This document shows positions 17,405 to 26,755 of a stretch of 64,000 nt of DNA, piece by piece. The notes below the pieces were generated by a model, which did not search any database, was not told the origin of the DNA, and saw nothing but the letters and a program-made list of their open reading frames with translations. The DNA comes from Nocardia brevicatena NBRC 12119 (lineage in GTDB: Bacteria > Actinomycetota > Actinomycetes > Mycobacteriales > Mycobacteriaceae): contig NZ_BAFU01000049.1 of NCBI RefSeq assembly GCF_000308495.1, positions 35,490-99,489 on the forward strand, written 5' to 3'. How positions within the stretch are numbered: the stretch's first letter is position 1; each line of letters starts with the position of its first letter. A program made the translations under genes and the position numbers.

Positions 17405-19123
17405 ATGATGGGCAGCGTGTCTCATGACCCGACTTCACCCGAGATGAAACCGCGTAGCCGTGACGTTACCGATGGCTTGGAGAAGACCGCGGCGCGAGGG
17501 ATGCTGCGTGCGGTCGGTATGGGCGACGAGGATTGGGCGAAGGCCCAGATCGGTGTGGCGTCCTCGTGGAACGAGATCACTCCCTGCAATCTGTCGCTCG
17601 ATCGCCTGGCCCGCGGCTGCAAGGAGGGTGTGTTCGCCGCCGGCGGATTCCCTATGCAGTTCGGCACCATCTCGGTCTCCGACGGTATCTCGATGGGCCA
17701 CGAGGGAATGCATTTCTCCCTGGTCTCGCGTGAGGTGATCGCGGACAGTGTGGAGACCGTGATGCAGGCCGAACGGCTCGACGGGTCGGTGCTGCTCGCC
17801 GGCTGCGACAAATCGCTGCCCGGGATGCTGATGGCGGCGGCCCGGCTGGACCTGGCGAGCGTATTCCTCTACGCGGGTTCCATCCTGCCGGGTATCGCGA
17901 AACTGTCCGACGGCAGCGAACGCGAGGTGACCGTCATCGATGCCTTCGAAGCGGTGGGGGCCTGTTCGCGCGGGCTGATGAGCCGGGAGGACGTCGACGC
18001 GATCGAGCGGGCCATCTGCCCCGGGGAGGGCGCCTGCGGCGGTATGTACACCGCCAATACGATGGCGAGCGCGGCCGAGGCGCTGGGTATGTCGCTGCCC
18101 GGCAGCGCGGCGCCGCCGGCCACGGATCGGCGCCGGGACGGTTATGCCCGCCGCAGCGGTCGGGCGGTGATCGAACTGATCCGGCGCGGAATCACCCCCT
18201 CCGACATACTCACCACCGAGGCATTCGAGAACGCCATCGCGGTGGTGATGGCCTTCGGCGGGTCCACCAACGCCGTACTGCACCTGTTGGCGATCGCGCA
18301 CGAGGCGAAGGTCGCGCTGAGTCTGGACGATTTCGCCCGGATCGGGCGGCGCGTCCCGCACCTGGCCGATGTCAAACCGTTCGGCCGGCACGTGATGACC
18401 GATATCGACCGGGTGGGCGGTGTCCCGGTGCTGATGAAGACGTTGCTCGATGCCGGGCTGCTGCACGGTGACTGTCTCACCGTGACCGGCCGCACGGTCG
18501 CCGAGAACCTGGCCGATATCGCGCCGCCGGACCCGGACGGCAAAGTGATGCGCGCCCTGTCCACCCCGATCCATCCGACCGGCGGTATCACCATCCTGCA
18601 CGGTTCCTTGGCCCCCGAGGGTGCCGTGGTCAAATCGGCGGGTTTCGAATCCGACGCCTTCGTGGGCGCCGCACGGGTTTTCGACCGCGAGCGGGCCGCG
18701 ATGGACGCACTGGAGGACGGGACCATCTCGGCGGGTGATGTGGTGGTCATCCGCTACGAGGGTCCCAAGGGCGGCCCGGGGATGCGGGAGATGCTCGCGA
18801 TCACCGCGGCCATCAAGGGTGCCGGGCTCGGTAAGGACGTCCTGTTGCTCACCGATGGGCGGTTCTCCGGCGGCACCACCGGCCTGTGTGTCGGCCATGT
18901 GGCTCCGGAAGCGGTCGACGCGGGACCCATCGCGTTCGTTCGGGACGGCGACCGTATACGCCTGGACGTCGGTGCGGGCACCCTCGACCTGCTGGTCGAT
19001 CCGGACGAACTCGCCGGCCGCCGCGACGGTTGGGCCCCACTGCCGCCGCGCTACACCCGTGGGGTACTCGCGAAGTATCAGCGGCTCGTGGGTTCGGCCT
19101 CCCGCGGCGCGGTCTGTGATTGA
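17405..19123 (+). CDS. ilvD: Dihydroxy-acid dehydratase
   Basis: 572 residues, the normal length for IlvD. It converts 2,3-dihydroxy-3-methylbutanoate or -pentanoate to the 2-keto acids in valine and isoleucine synthesis. Iron-sulfur ligands are visible in [19 protein letters not shown] and [17 protein letters not shown]. Other family blocks are [32 protein letters not shown] and the late [19 protein letters not shown]. The start is the ATG at 17405 (ATGATG) just after GGGAGG. It stands alone, away from other branched-chain genes. IlvD/EDD homologues also include sugar-acid dehydratases, but the close match and length favour IlvD. Confidence 0.93.
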   Translation: MMGSVSHDPTSPEMKPRSRDVTDGLEKTAARGMLRAVGMGDEDWAKAQIGVASSWNEITPCNLSLDRLARGCKEGVFAAGGFPMQFGTISVSDGISMGHEGMHFSLVSREVIADSVETVMQAERLDGSVLLAGCDKSLPGMLMAAARLDLASVFLYAGSILPGIAKLSDGSEREVTVIDAFEAVGACSRGLMSREDVDAIERAICPGEGACGGMYTANTMASAAEALGMSLPGSAAPPATDRRRDGYARRSGRAVIELIRRGITPSDILTTEAFENAIAVVMAFGGSTNAVLHLLAIAHEAKVALSLDDFARIGRRVPHLADVKPFGRHVMTDIDRVGGVPVLMKTLLDAGLLHGDCLTVTGRTVAENLADIAPPDPDGKVMRALSTPIHPTGGITILHGSLAPEGAVVKSAGFESDAFVGAARVFDRERAAMDALEDGTISAGDVVVIRYEGPKGGPGMREMLAITAAIKGAGLGKDVLLLTDGRFSGGTTGLCVGHVAPEAVDAGPIAFVRDGDRIRLDVGAGTLDLLVDPDELAGRRDGWAPLPPRYTRGVLAKYQRLVGSASRGAVCD

Positions 19124-19258
19124 GTGCGGCCGGTCTTTCCGGTATCGAGGCCGGGTACGGAGGAGATCGACCGATCCCCCGGCGGACGGGGTCGGAGCCG
19201 GGGTCCGAGCGGTAGGCTCGTCGGGGGAATTCTGTGGCGTCACATAGTTGGGGAGACC

Positions 19259-19495
19259 GTGACGACCGATACCGGGTCGCGCGTCGGCCGAGTGCCGGCG
19301 GCGCTCACCGAACCAGCGGGGCATGCCGACCCTTATCCGTTGTACCGGGAACTGCGCGAACTCGGCCCGGCCGCATACGCCCTCGATGGGACACTCGTCG
19401 TCAGCGGGTATCGGATGGTGTCGGCTGCTGGTGCGTGATCACCGGTTGCCGAAACGGCCGGAGCCCCATCTGATCGCCTCCGGATTTCCCGATCG
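19259..19495 (+). pseudogene. N-terminal P450 relic
   Basis: From a GTG at 19259 with GGGGAG upstream, the frame reads MTTDTGSRVGRVPAALTEPA, then DPYPLYRELRELGP and LVVSGYRMVS, which is the usual start of a bacterial P450. It hits a stop at 19438. In a neighbouring frame it continues with LLVRDHRLPKRPEP before similarity is lost. The remaining 300 residues of a P450 are absent. It is a truncated, frameshifted leftover. The rest of the gap up to 19680 holds only the operator. Confidence 0.6.
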
Positions 19496-19680
19496 GCGTG
19501 AATATCCGGGCTGCGTATGGCTTTCACCGGCATGCCGGCGCCGAACCCGCCCGAAGCGTGGCCTTTCACCGGATGAGCGCGGTCGGTTCCCGCGGATAGC
19601 TCTTCAATTGCCACACCTTGATTACCGCGTGGTCTCCTATTGACACCGATAGTGCTGCCGATCACACTGAGGGAGAAAGA

Positions 19681-19700
19681 TGACATGACTGTCACGTCAT
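19681..19700. promoter_or_regulatory. Operator shared with the tetR promoter
   Basis: TGACATGACTGTCA (19681-19694) followed by CGTCAT. The same 14 bases occur at 29617 upstream of tetR, and the match over 21 bases is 19 of 21. The core is an inverted repeat, ATGAC-N6-GTCAT. The site overlaps the proposed start codon of the cyclase gene, so a bound repressor would block either transcription or early elongation. Confidence 0.75.
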
Positions 19701-20647
19701 TAATGTTCGGCAAGGAGGCGATGGTGCCCGAAATTCCCGACATGCGCACACTGGGCCAGAAGGTCAGCAACTGGGGTCGATGGGGGACCGAGGACGAGCG
19801 CGGAACCACAAACCTGATCACCCCGGAGCGCGTGGTGGCCGCCGCGGGTTTGATTCGCACCGGTCAGACCTTCAAACTGGGCATTCCGCTCGACGGTGAA
19901 GGCCCGCAACCCGGCGGTGCGCGGATCAACCCGATACGGCTGATGTCGGAGAACGGCCAGGAGCAGGTGCTTCCGGGCGGGTTCAAATGGGCCGACGATT
20001 TCGTGTTCATGCCGCTACAGGCCGGCTCGCAGTACGACTCGCTGGCACATGTGCACTATGACGATCAGCTCTACAACGGGCATCCCGGTTCCGGGGTGAC
20101 GGTCAAGGGCGCCGACAAGTGTGGGATTCATACCCAATCCGGCGGAATCGCCGGCCGCGGCGTGCTACTGGACGTTGCCCGGGCGCGCGGAGTGGACTGG
20201 CTCGACGCGGGAACCGCGATCGGACCCGATGAGCTCGACGCGGTCGCCGCGGCCCAGGGCGTGGGAGTCGGTGCGGGGGACATCCTGCTGATCAGGACGG
20301 GGTGGCGCAAGAAGTTTCTCACCGATCGTGACGCCGCGGGATTCATGGCCGGGGAGCCCGGACTGAGCCTGGCCTGTGCGACCTGGCTGCGCGAGCGTGA
20401 CGTCGCGGTCGTGGGCTCGGACAACTGGGCGGTCGAGGTGATGCCCGGTGAGCATCCCGGAACCGCGTTCGAACTCCATATGGTGCTCATTCGTGATATG
20501 GGCCTGACGCTCGCCGAAATGCTCGATTTCGAGGATTTGGCCAAGGCCTGCGCGGCCGACGGCCGATGGGATTTCTTCTATGCCGGACCACCGCTGCAGT
20601 TCACGCGCGGAGTCGGCTCGCCGATCAATCCGCTCGCGGTCAGGTGA
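19685..20647 (+). CDS. Cyclase-family (kynurenine-formamidase-like) hydrolase
   Basis: 320 residues of the PF04199 cyclase family. The conserved opening WGRWGTEDERGTTNLITPE is present, as are the metal-site blocks QYDSLAHVHYDD and the later SDNWAVEVMPGEHPGTAFELHMVLIRDMG. Members are metal-dependent hydrolases of formamides, esters, lactones or cyclic compounds. The ATG at 19685 has GGGAG nine bases upstream; ATG 19721 with GGAGG is an alternative that would leave the operator outside the gene. It is followed after 49 bp by the acyl-CoA ligase and shares its operator with the TetR gene 10 kb away. A plausible role is opening a lactone or ester to the hydroxy acid that the ligase then activates. 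Confidence 0.87.
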   Translation: MTVTSLMFGKEAMVPEIPDMRTLGQKVSNWGRWGTEDERGTTNLITPERVVAAAGLIRTGQTFKLGIPLDGEGPQPGGARINPIRLMSENGQEQVLPGGFKWADDFVFMPLQAGSQYDSLAHVHYDDQLYNGHPGSGVTVKGADKCGIHTQSGGIAGRGVLLDVARARGVDWLDAGTAIGPDELDAVAAAQGVGVGAGDILLIRTGWRKKFLTDRDAAGFMAGEPGLSLACATWLRERDVAVVGSDNWAVEVMPGEHPGTAFELHMVLIRDMGLTLAEMLDFEDLAKACAADGRWDFFYAGPPLQFTRGVGSPINPLAVR

Positions 20648-20696
20648 GCGCGGTGATGACGGTCGTGCGGAAGTCGAGACGGCAGGGAGACCGGGA

Positions 20697-22217
20697 ATGC
20701 TGATCGGGGACATCGTCGAATACGGTGCACGCAAACATCCGGATCGGATCGCGGTGCGGTTCGAGAACGAAGCGGTCGACTATCGGCAGTTGCGCGACCG
20801 CAGCCGCCGTCTCGCCAACGCTCTGCTCGGTGTCGCCGAGCCGGGCGACCGGGTCGCGATCCTGTCGGGAAACTGCACCCAGTACCTCGACTGCTACTAC
20901 GGCGTGCCGATGGCGGGTATGGCGTTGACGATCCTCAACTTTCGGCTGCATCCGGAGCAGGTCGTCGCGTTGATCCGGCATTCGGGCGCCCGGGTGCTGA
21001 TCGTGGCCGCCGAGTTCGCCGATATGGTGGGCCGCATTCGTGACCGAATTCCCTCGGTGTCCACTGTGGTATCGATCGGAACGGCGCCCGATGCCGTCGG
21101 ATGGGACGAATTCGTCGGCGCCGCCGTGGCCGAAGCTCCCCGCGTGCGTCCGGATCCCGGCGATGTCGCATGGTTGGTGTACACCAGCGGAACCACCGGC
21201 ACCCCGAAGGGGGTGATGCTCTCCCATCGCAATCTGCTCACCGGTGTGACCTCCTCCGCGCTGCAGTGGGAGTTACCGGAGGAGACGGTATTCCTGTTCT
21301 GTTTCCCGCTGTGCCATGTCGGTGGGTACGTCACCCTGGTGAACCATCTGGTGGGCGCCACCGTCGGTATCCTGCGGGCCTACGACAACGCGACCTTCCT
21401 GCGTCTGGTCGACGACTGGCAGGTGACGCAAACGGGACTGGCACCGACGATGATCAACTTCCTGCTACAGGATCCCGAGCTGGACCGACATTCGCTCGAC
21501 TCCCTACAAGCGGTCGGCTACGGTTCGTCGGCCATTCCCGCCACCGTGTTGCGGGAGGGACTGAAGCGTTTCGGATGCGATTTCTATCAGGGGATGGGCA
21601 TGACCGAACTCGCCGGCAATGTGCTGCATCTGGACAGCGCAGCGCATCATCGAGCAGCGCTCGGTGAAACCGAGTTGCTCGCATCGGCCGGAAAGCCGAT
21701 GCGGTTGGCCGATATCTGTATCGTCGACGACGATTTCGACGATGTGCCGGCCGGGCAGGTCGGGGAGATGGTCGTGCGTGGCGATCAGGTGACCGTCGGC
21801 TACTGGAACGAGCCGCAGGCGACCGCCGATGCCTTCGCCGACGGCTGGTTTCGCACCGGCGATCTGGTTCGGCAGGACGACGAGGGCTTCGTCTACATCG
21901 TCGACAGGAAAAAGGACCTCATTATCAGCGGCGGCGAGAACATCGCCTCGCTGACGGTCGAACAGGCCCTGTATCGGCACCCCGGCGTGGCCGAGGCGGC
22001 CGCGATCGGTGTTCGCGACGATACCTGGGGAGAAGTGGTGTGCGCGGTGGTGGTCCTTCGCGAGGGCGTCACCGCCTCGGCGGAGGACATCATCGCCAAC
22101 TGTCGTGAACACCTCGGTGGATTCCAGGTACCCCGCCGGGTGGAATTCGTCGAGGCCCTTCCGAAGAACGTGACCGGAAAGATTCTCAAACGAGAACTCC
22201 GCGAAAGCTTCTCGTGA
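20697..22217 (+). CDS. Acyl-CoA ligase (AMP-binding enzyme)
   Basis: 506 residues of the ANL superfamily. The AMP-binding loop is YTSGTTGTPKGVML, followed by GYGSSAIP, YQGMGMTEL, GWFRTGDLV, VDRKKDLIISGGENI and the C-terminal catalytic Lys in KNVTGKILKRELR. It would activate a carboxylic acid to its CoA thioester via an acyl-adenylate. The ATG at 20697 follows GGGAGACCGGGA. It lies directly behind the cyclase-family hydrolase and is probably co-transcribed with it under the shared TetR operator. In the levulinate pathway the equivalent step is done by LvaE. The substrate cannot be read from sequence. Confidence 0.92.
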   Translation: MLIGDIVEYGARKHPDRIAVRFENEAVDYRQLRDRSRRLANALLGVAEPGDRVAILSGNCTQYLDCYYGVPMAGMALTILNFRLHPEQVVALIRHSGARVLIVAAEFADMVGRIRDRIPSVSTVVSIGTAPDAVGWDEFVGAAVAEAPRVRPDPGDVAWLVYTSGTTGTPKGVMLSHRNLLTGVTSSALQWELPEETVFLFCFPLCHVGGYVTLVNHLVGATVGILRAYDNATFLRLVDDWQVTQTGLAPTMINFLLQDPELDRHSLDSLQAVGYGSSAIPATVLREGLKRFGCDFYQGMGMTELAGNVLHLDSAAHHRAALGETELLASAGKPMRLADICIVDDDFDDVPAGQVGEMVVRGDQVTVGYWNEPQATADAFADGWFRTGDLVRQDDEGFVYIVDRKKDLIISGGENIASLTVEQALYRHPGVAEAAAIGVRDDTWGEVVCAVVVLREGVTASAEDIIANCREHLGGFQVPRRVEFVEALPKNVTGKILKRELRESFS

Positions 22218-22795
22218 GGAGACGACCGCAGCGGGCATGTCTGCCCCGATCCGGGTGGGCGTGTCCGTGTCGGTGTTCCACTCGTGTGCCGAGTCGTGCG
22301 CACCCGGTTGCGCGATGCCCGGAGATCCCACGACGACCGGTTGGTCTCGGGCGAACGGGCAAACCGAGCGAAACAACGGTCCACGAGGACACGGGGTTGC
22401 GGTAGTTTTCGCGCAAAACCAACGGATATGGACGTATCTCTCTGATCGGAAAGGGGAGCTACCACAGATAAGGGTGCCGCTCGGCGCGCAGCCCGACAGC
22501 GTAGTTGCAGGTAGGTGCTTCCATTACCACGGGTAACGGGCTGTTATCCGCAACAGTGGACAACTTCGTCGGACTTTCCGGCGTTGCTACCGGGACCCCG
22601 ACGACGGCGAATTCCCACTGGTCCGGCGCGGACGGCCGCATACACTGCTCGGGCGGCGTGGACATGGGATGAGTGCTCTCACAGGGTCCGGGGTGGCCGT
22701 CGAAAGCAACGACATGGGCTCAATACGTCAACGACACAGGGCTTCGCCTGCGTCGAAGGGCCTGTGAGCCGAACCGTGTTCCTACCCTTGGCGCA
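22218..22795. other. 578-bp gap
   Basis: I see no gene. There is an imperfect palindrome at 22530-22550 (CGGGTAAC...GTTATCCG, 7 of 8 paired), and a TACCCT -10-like element at 22783 seven bases before the next start, which suggests leaderless initiation there. Confidence 0.4.
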
Positions 22796-23467
22796 ATGGG
22801 CGCTGTCATCGGTGATCTACTGCCACTCGCGGTGGGTGTGGCGATCTCACCGATCCCTGTGTTGGCCGCGATCATGATGATCCTGTCGAAGAACGCCGCC
22901 GGCGCCGGCCGCGGGTTCGCGCTCGGCTGGGTGGCCGGGATCGCGGCGGCGACGGTGATCATGGTTTTGTTGGCCGGCTCGATGGGTGGTCCGGCCGACC
23001 GACAACCGTCGACGGCGGGCTCGTGGCTGAAAATCGCGCTCGGGGTGCTGCTGTTGGGATTGGCGGTGCTGCAGTGGCGGGCCCGCGCGGACACGGCGAT
23101 ACCGAGGTGGATGCGGGCCATCAATGAGCTCACCGTCGGGCGAGCCGTCGGGCTGGGAGTTCTGCTGTCAGCGGTGAATCCGAAGAACCTACTGCTGTGT
23201 GTGTCCGCGGGTGTGGTGATCGGGGCCGGCGGCATCAGCGTGGGCGGCCAGGCCGTCGCGGTCGTCGTATTCACGCTGTTGGCCGCGGCCGGCGTGCTGG
23301 TGGTGATTCTCGGTTATACCCTGGCCGCCGACCGGCTGCGTGCCCCGCTGGGGCGGCTGCGGGCCTGGCTGCAGGACAACAACCACATGGTGATGGCGAT
23401 CGTACTGCTCATCATGGGCGCTGTCGTGCTCGGGAAGGGCATCGGCGGATTCTGGCCTGCACGGTAG
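22796..23467 (+). CDS. GAP-family membrane protein (LysE-like fold)
   Basis: 223 residues with six hydrophobic helices. The pattern VAISPIPVLAAIMMILSKNA and LLSAVNPKNLLLCVSAG is that of the GAP (Sap, sulfolipid/glycopeptidolipid-addressing) family, which is related in topology to LysE exporters. In mycobacteria such proteins help to move cell-envelope glycolipids to the surface. The ATG at 22796 lies seven bases after a TACCCT -10-like box, so the mRNA is probably leaderless. It stands alone and converges with the kinase gene across a 48-bp perfect palindrome. Confidence 0.78.
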   Translation: MGAVIGDLLPLAVGVAISPIPVLAAIMMILSKNAAGAGRGFALGWVAGIAAATVIMVLLAGSMGGPADRQPSTAGSWLKIALGVLLLGLAVLQWRARADTAIPRWMRAINELTVGRAVGLGVLLSAVNPKNLLLCVSAGVVIGAGGISVGGQAVAVVVFTLLAAAGVLVVILGYTLAADRLRAPLGRLRAWLQDNNHMVMAIVLLIMGAVVLGKGIGGFWPAR

Positions 23468-23659
23468 TGGCAGCACCTATCCGAGGATCGAGGCAGCTGC
23501 GGGAGTGAATCCATGAGCGACGAACAACCCGCTGGGAACTCGGGTCGGCCCCTCGCACGGCCTTGCGGGGTACGGACCATGGAGATCGCTGCGATCAGCG
23601 ACTTCTACCGGCGTTCCACCTCCCCGGGATCGTCGCGTTCCTGATGGGTGCAAGGCGCG

Positions 23660-23707
23660 ACGCTCGCCGAGACCGCCGACAGCGCTGTCGGCGGTCTCGG
23701 CGAGCGT
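23660..23707. terminator. 48-bp perfect palindrome, bidirectional terminator
   Basis: The left arm 23660-23683 and the right arm 23684-23707 are exact reverse complements (24 bp, no spacer; the centre reads CAGCGCTG). It lies between the convergent GAP-family gene and the kinase gene. In RNA from either strand it would fold into a very stable hairpin, and it most likely ends both transcripts. It is unusually long and perfect for such a site. The rest of 23468-23748 shows no gene. Confidence 0.7.
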
Positions 23708-23748
23708 TCGGGCGGTCGGTCGAGGGGACGACTCGCCGGCCGCCCGGA

Positions 23749-25134
23749 TCAGGTCGGGTACCGGGGGTTTGTGACGCGTAAGCGGGAGGCAACCGCGACG
23801 GACACGACGTGGCGAACGTCGTCGTCGGCGTAATCCACTGCGCCCGCACGCAGAAGCGCGGCCAGTGCGGATTCCGATTCGCAGCCCATATCGCCGAGCA
23901 GTCGGTGGACCTCGGCGGTGGCCGCAGGGCCGGCGCGGAGTTCGCGTGCCACGGTGCCGAGCAGGTTGACACAGACACGGGAGAGATATCGCCGGCGCTG
24001 CTGTTCCGCGGGTAGGGCGGGACCGATCTCGGCGGCGAGCGTTTCGGCGACGAGATCGAGTATCTCGAGGGCGTCGGGCCGGTCGTGGACGGTGGGGTCG
24101 GGTCCCGGTGCCTCGGGCTCGGATACCGATTCGTCGAAGAGACCGAGGGCGGTGAGCAGGTCGTATTCGGATTCGCAGACGCGTCGCCCGATGGCGGCCA
24201 GTTCCAGCGAGCGTTCCGCCCCGCCGAGGTGGCGTTGGGCTTGGAATCTGCTCAGAACGAGCCATTTCAGTGTTCCGAACACCTCCCACCATCGCAGTTC
24301 TTCAGATGTGGGCCGAGTACCGGTGGCCCGCTCGTAACCGTCCAGGAGTTGTTCGCGGGTGCCGAGTCCGCCGACCGGCGCCGGTGCGCCGAAGCGCCAG
24401 GCGCGCACACATAGCCAGCCCAGATCCTCGATCGGGTTGCCGATATGAGCCAATTCCCAATCGAGCACCGCCCGGATACCGGATGGATCGATCAGGAAGT
24501 TTCCGAGCCGGAAGTCACCGTGCACGAGTGCCTTCGGTCGGGGGAGGGGAGGGTGGCCGCGCAGCCACCGCAGTCCCATTTCCACGGTCGGACGGGGTTC
24601 GTCGAGGTCGCGATAGATCTGTTCGATCGCGTCCAGCGGGTTGTGGTCGTCGAGTGCCTCCAGCGTGTCGATCGGGATGCGGTGAATCCGGCCGAGCACA
24701 TGGCCGAGTTCGTCGGTGAGCCGTGCGCGTAGGTGCTCGAACTCCGGTTCCCGCTGTAGTCTCCGGGGAATCGACTCGCCGTCGACCATATCCATCAACA
24801 GGTAGGGAGCGTCGATTCCGGGTGCGGTGTCGCCGGAGGCGAGTACGGCGGGCACGGGAACCCCCGCCGCGGCCGCCGCCCGCAGACAGGCCGCCTCGGC
24901 GCGCATCCGGGCGGCGTCGCCGTGTCCGGGGGGATCACGGCGCAGGACGGCCCGCAGCTCACCGCCCGCCTGATCGCGGGCGGTGACCGCATAGACCTGC
25001 CTGCTGGCGCCGCCGGTGAACTGCCGCAGTTCGACCTCGACGATCCCGATACCGGTGGCCGCACCGAGCACCGCGCGGACACCGTCGGCCGGCGTGAGCG
25101 GACCGGGTGCCGTGGGTTGTGTCCTCACCGCCAT
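23749..25134 (-). CDS. APH-like acyl-CoA kinase fused to a DUF6285/LvaB-like domain
   Basis: 461 residues in two parts. Residues 30-330 are an aminoglycoside-phosphotransferase-like kinase: FTGGASRQVY, catalytic HGDFRLGN (His205, Asp207, Asn212) and LDWELAHIGNPIEDLGW (metal-binding Asp225). Residues 350-461 match the small DUF6285 protein usually encoded beside such kinases, ending in RLRVTNPRYP. In Pseudomonas putida the separate LvaA kinase and LvaB partner phosphorylate 4-hydroxyvaleryl-CoA; here both appear fused. The ATG at 25134 overlaps the dehydrogenase gene by 10 bases. With the ACAD10/11-like gene upstream, the inferred role is 4-phosphorylation of a 4-hydroxyacyl-CoA. Aminoglycoside resistance is unlikely in this context. 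Confidence 0.82.
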   Translation of the reverse strand: MAVRTQPTAPGPLTPADGVRAVLGAATGIGIVEVELRQFTGGASRQVYAVTARDQAGGELRAVLRRDPPGHGDAARMRAEAACLRAAAAAGVPVPAVLASGDTAPGIDAPYLLMDMVDGESIPRRLQREPEFEHLRARLTDELGHVLGRIHRIPIDTLEALDDHNPLDAIEQIYRDLDEPRPTVEMGLRWLRGHPPLPRPKALVHGDFRLGNFLIDPSGIRAVLDWELAHIGNPIEDLGWLCVRAWRFGAPAPVGGLGTREQLLDGYERATGTRPTSEELRWWEVFGTLKWLVLSRFQAQRHLGGAERSLELAAIGRRVCESEYDLLTALGLFDESVSEPEAPGPDPTVHDRPDALEILDLVAETLAAEIGPALPAEQQRRRYLSRVCVNLLGTVARELRAGPAATAEVHRLLGDMGCESESALAALLRAGAVDYADDDVRHVVSVAVASRLRVTNPRYPT

Positions 25135-26312
25135 GGTGCGGCCTCGGGGGAACGCAGGAGTCGACGCGCCGTGGACATGCGATGCACTTCGTCGGGACCG
25201 TCGTAGATGCGGGCATAGCGCGCCTGCCGGTACATGCGTTCGAGCGGGGTGTCGGCCGTGAGGCCGAGCGCGCCATGGACTTGAATGGCGCGGTCGACGA
25301 CATTGTGCAGCATGCGTGCGCCCCAGAACTTCACCAAGCCGACCCGTACCCGATGGTCCGCCCCGGCATCCATCGCGCGGGCGGCATCGAGGGTCATCAG
25401 TCGGGCGGCATGGATCTCCGCGGCGGATTCGGCGATGTACCGGTGGATTTCGCCCTTGTCCGCGAGCAGCGAGCCGTGCGCGAACCGACTGTTCGCCCGG
25501 TCGCACATCAGTTCGTAGGCGCGCTGGGCCTGTCCGAGCCAACGCATGGCGTGGAAGATCCGGCCGGCGCCGAGGCGGTCCTGCGCCACGGTGAAACCCC
25601 TGCCTCGCTCACCCAGCAGGTTGGCGGCCGGAACGCGCACGTCGGTGAGCCGGACCTCGTAGTGGTCGCTCGGGTCGTGGCCCATTGTGGGGATGGAGCG
25701 GACGATCTCGAATCCGGGGGTATCGGTCGGCACGATGATCGCGCTGATCCTGGCGTGCCTCGGCACGGAGTCGGGCTCGGTCCGGGCGAATACCGTACAG
25801 TACGCTGCCTGCGCCACCCCCGTGGTGAACCACTTGTGTCCGTTGATGAGCCAACTGTCACCGTGGAGCTCCGCGCGGGTGGCGATGAGGGTGGGATCGG
25901 AGCCGGCGACCTCCGGCTCGGTCAGACCGACCGACGGCAGGATATCGCCGGCCACCATGGGAGGGATCCAGCGGCGCCGCTGTTCGTCCGTACCGTGCCG
26001 GTGCAGCATCAGGGTGTCCTGCATGGACACCGAACCGACTGCCAACTGGCCGAATTCCGAGCGGCCGATGATCTCGTTGAGGTAGACGAAATCGAGGAAC
26101 GGCAGTCCGCCGCCGCCGAGTTCGGCCGGATGGCCGAGTGCCCACAGCCCGAGTCCTTTGGCTCGCTCCCGCAGCCGGTCCAGACTCGCGCGTGCGGCGT
26201 CATCATCGGCGGCCAACGCGGGCTCCTGCGGGATGACCTCCTCGTCGATGAACGACCGCATCCGCGCGGTCAATTCGGCGATATGTCCCTCCGGTCGGTT
26301 GATCGCCGTCAT
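25125..26312 (-). CDS. ACAD10/11-like acyl-CoA dehydrogenase
   Basis: 395 residues with the complete acyl-CoA dehydrogenase fold: GLTEPEVAGSDPT, INGHKWFTTGV, GFTVAQDRLGAGRI, and IQVHGALGLTADTPLERMYRQAR. At the end, where MCAD-type enzymes have the catalytic Glu in YEGT, this protein has IYDGPDEVHRM. The DGPDEVH sequence is the form found in ACAD10/ACAD11 and LvaC, which act on 4-phosphoacyl-CoA rather than on plain acyl-CoA. The start at 26312 overlaps the NTF2-like gene by four bases (ATGA), and the kinase gene overlaps its end. FAD-dependent elimination of phosphate from the kinase product, with a net 4-to-3 hydroxyl shift, is the inferred role. Confidence 0.9.
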   Translation of the reverse strand: MTAINRPEGHIAELTARMRSFIDEEVIPQEPALAADDDAARASLDRLRERAKGLGLWALGHPAELGGGGLPFLDFVYLNEIIGRSEFGQLAVGSVSMQDTLMLHRHGTDEQRRRWIPPMVAGDILPSVGLTEPEVAGSDPTLIATRAELHGDSWLINGHKWFTTGVAQAAYCTVFARTEPDSVPRHARISAIIVPTDTPGFEIVRSIPTMGHDPSDHYEVRLTDVRVPAANLLGERGRGFTVAQDRLGAGRIFHAMRWLGQAQRAYELMCDRANSRFAHGSLLADKGEIHRYIAESAAEIHAARLMTLDAARAMDAGADHRVRVGLVKFWGARMLHNVVDRAIQVHGALGLTADTPLERMYRQARYARIYDGPDEVHRMSTARRLLRSPEAAPWR

Positions 26313-26698
26313 TGCCGCTCCCGAGCCGAGGTGGACATCGCACGTAGCGGTTGGGTCGCCGCCGAGTCGACATACTCGTCGATACGGGCGATCCGGCCGT
26401 TCCGCACCCGGACGAACAACGCGGCCGCAACCTCCAACGGTCCGTGCCCGGGCAGATAACCGCGCAGGACGTGCTGCTGGGCGAAACCGTCGGATAGCGG
26501 ATAACGCCGGATCTCCTCGTAACGAAGGTCTTCCACCGTCCGTGACAACCACCGCAGCACTCGGAGATTCTCGGTGACGGTCTCCTCGGTGTTTTTGTCG
26601 TTGTGCCAGATCCGCGCGTCGGGCGCGTATATCTCGGTCAGGGCGGCCGTGTCGCCGGCGCCGACGGCGGCGAAGAAGCGGTCGGCAAGTTCGTCCAT
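26309..26698 (-). CDS. NTF2/SnoaL-like protein
   Basis: 129 residues with the cone-shaped NTF2-like fold: DRFFAAVGAGDTAALTEIYAPDARIWHN, then a strand-rich second half ending RVRNGRIARIDEYVDS. Such proteins are isomerases, dehydratases or small-ligand binders. His and Asp in the pocket (ARIWHNDK) could be catalytic. The ATG at 26698 has GGAGG about 11 bases upstream, and the gene is coupled to the dehydrogenase by ATGA. In this operon it might isomerise or hydrate an enoyl intermediate, but that is a guess. Confidence 0.8.
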   Translation of the reverse strand: MDELADRFFAAVGAGDTAALTEIYAPDARIWHNDKNTEETVTENLRVLRWLSRTVEDLRYEEIRRYPLSDGFAQQHVLRGYLPGHGPLEVAAALFVRVRNGRIARIDEYVDSAATQPLRAMSTSARERQ

Positions 26699-26755
26699 AT
26701 GAGAGACCTCCTCCGAGGCGGTGTGAATTCTCGTTCCTGCTGGGCGTCGGGCGTG

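Noticed and set aside
22530-22550. Imperfect palindrome in the 22218-22795 gap as an operator
   Set aside because: One mismatch, no second copy and no regulator gene beside it.
23749-25134. Kinase as an aminoglycoside-resistance gene
   Set aside because: It is coupled to an acyl-CoA dehydrogenase, lies in a CoA operon and carries a DUF6285-like domain, all of which point to metabolism.
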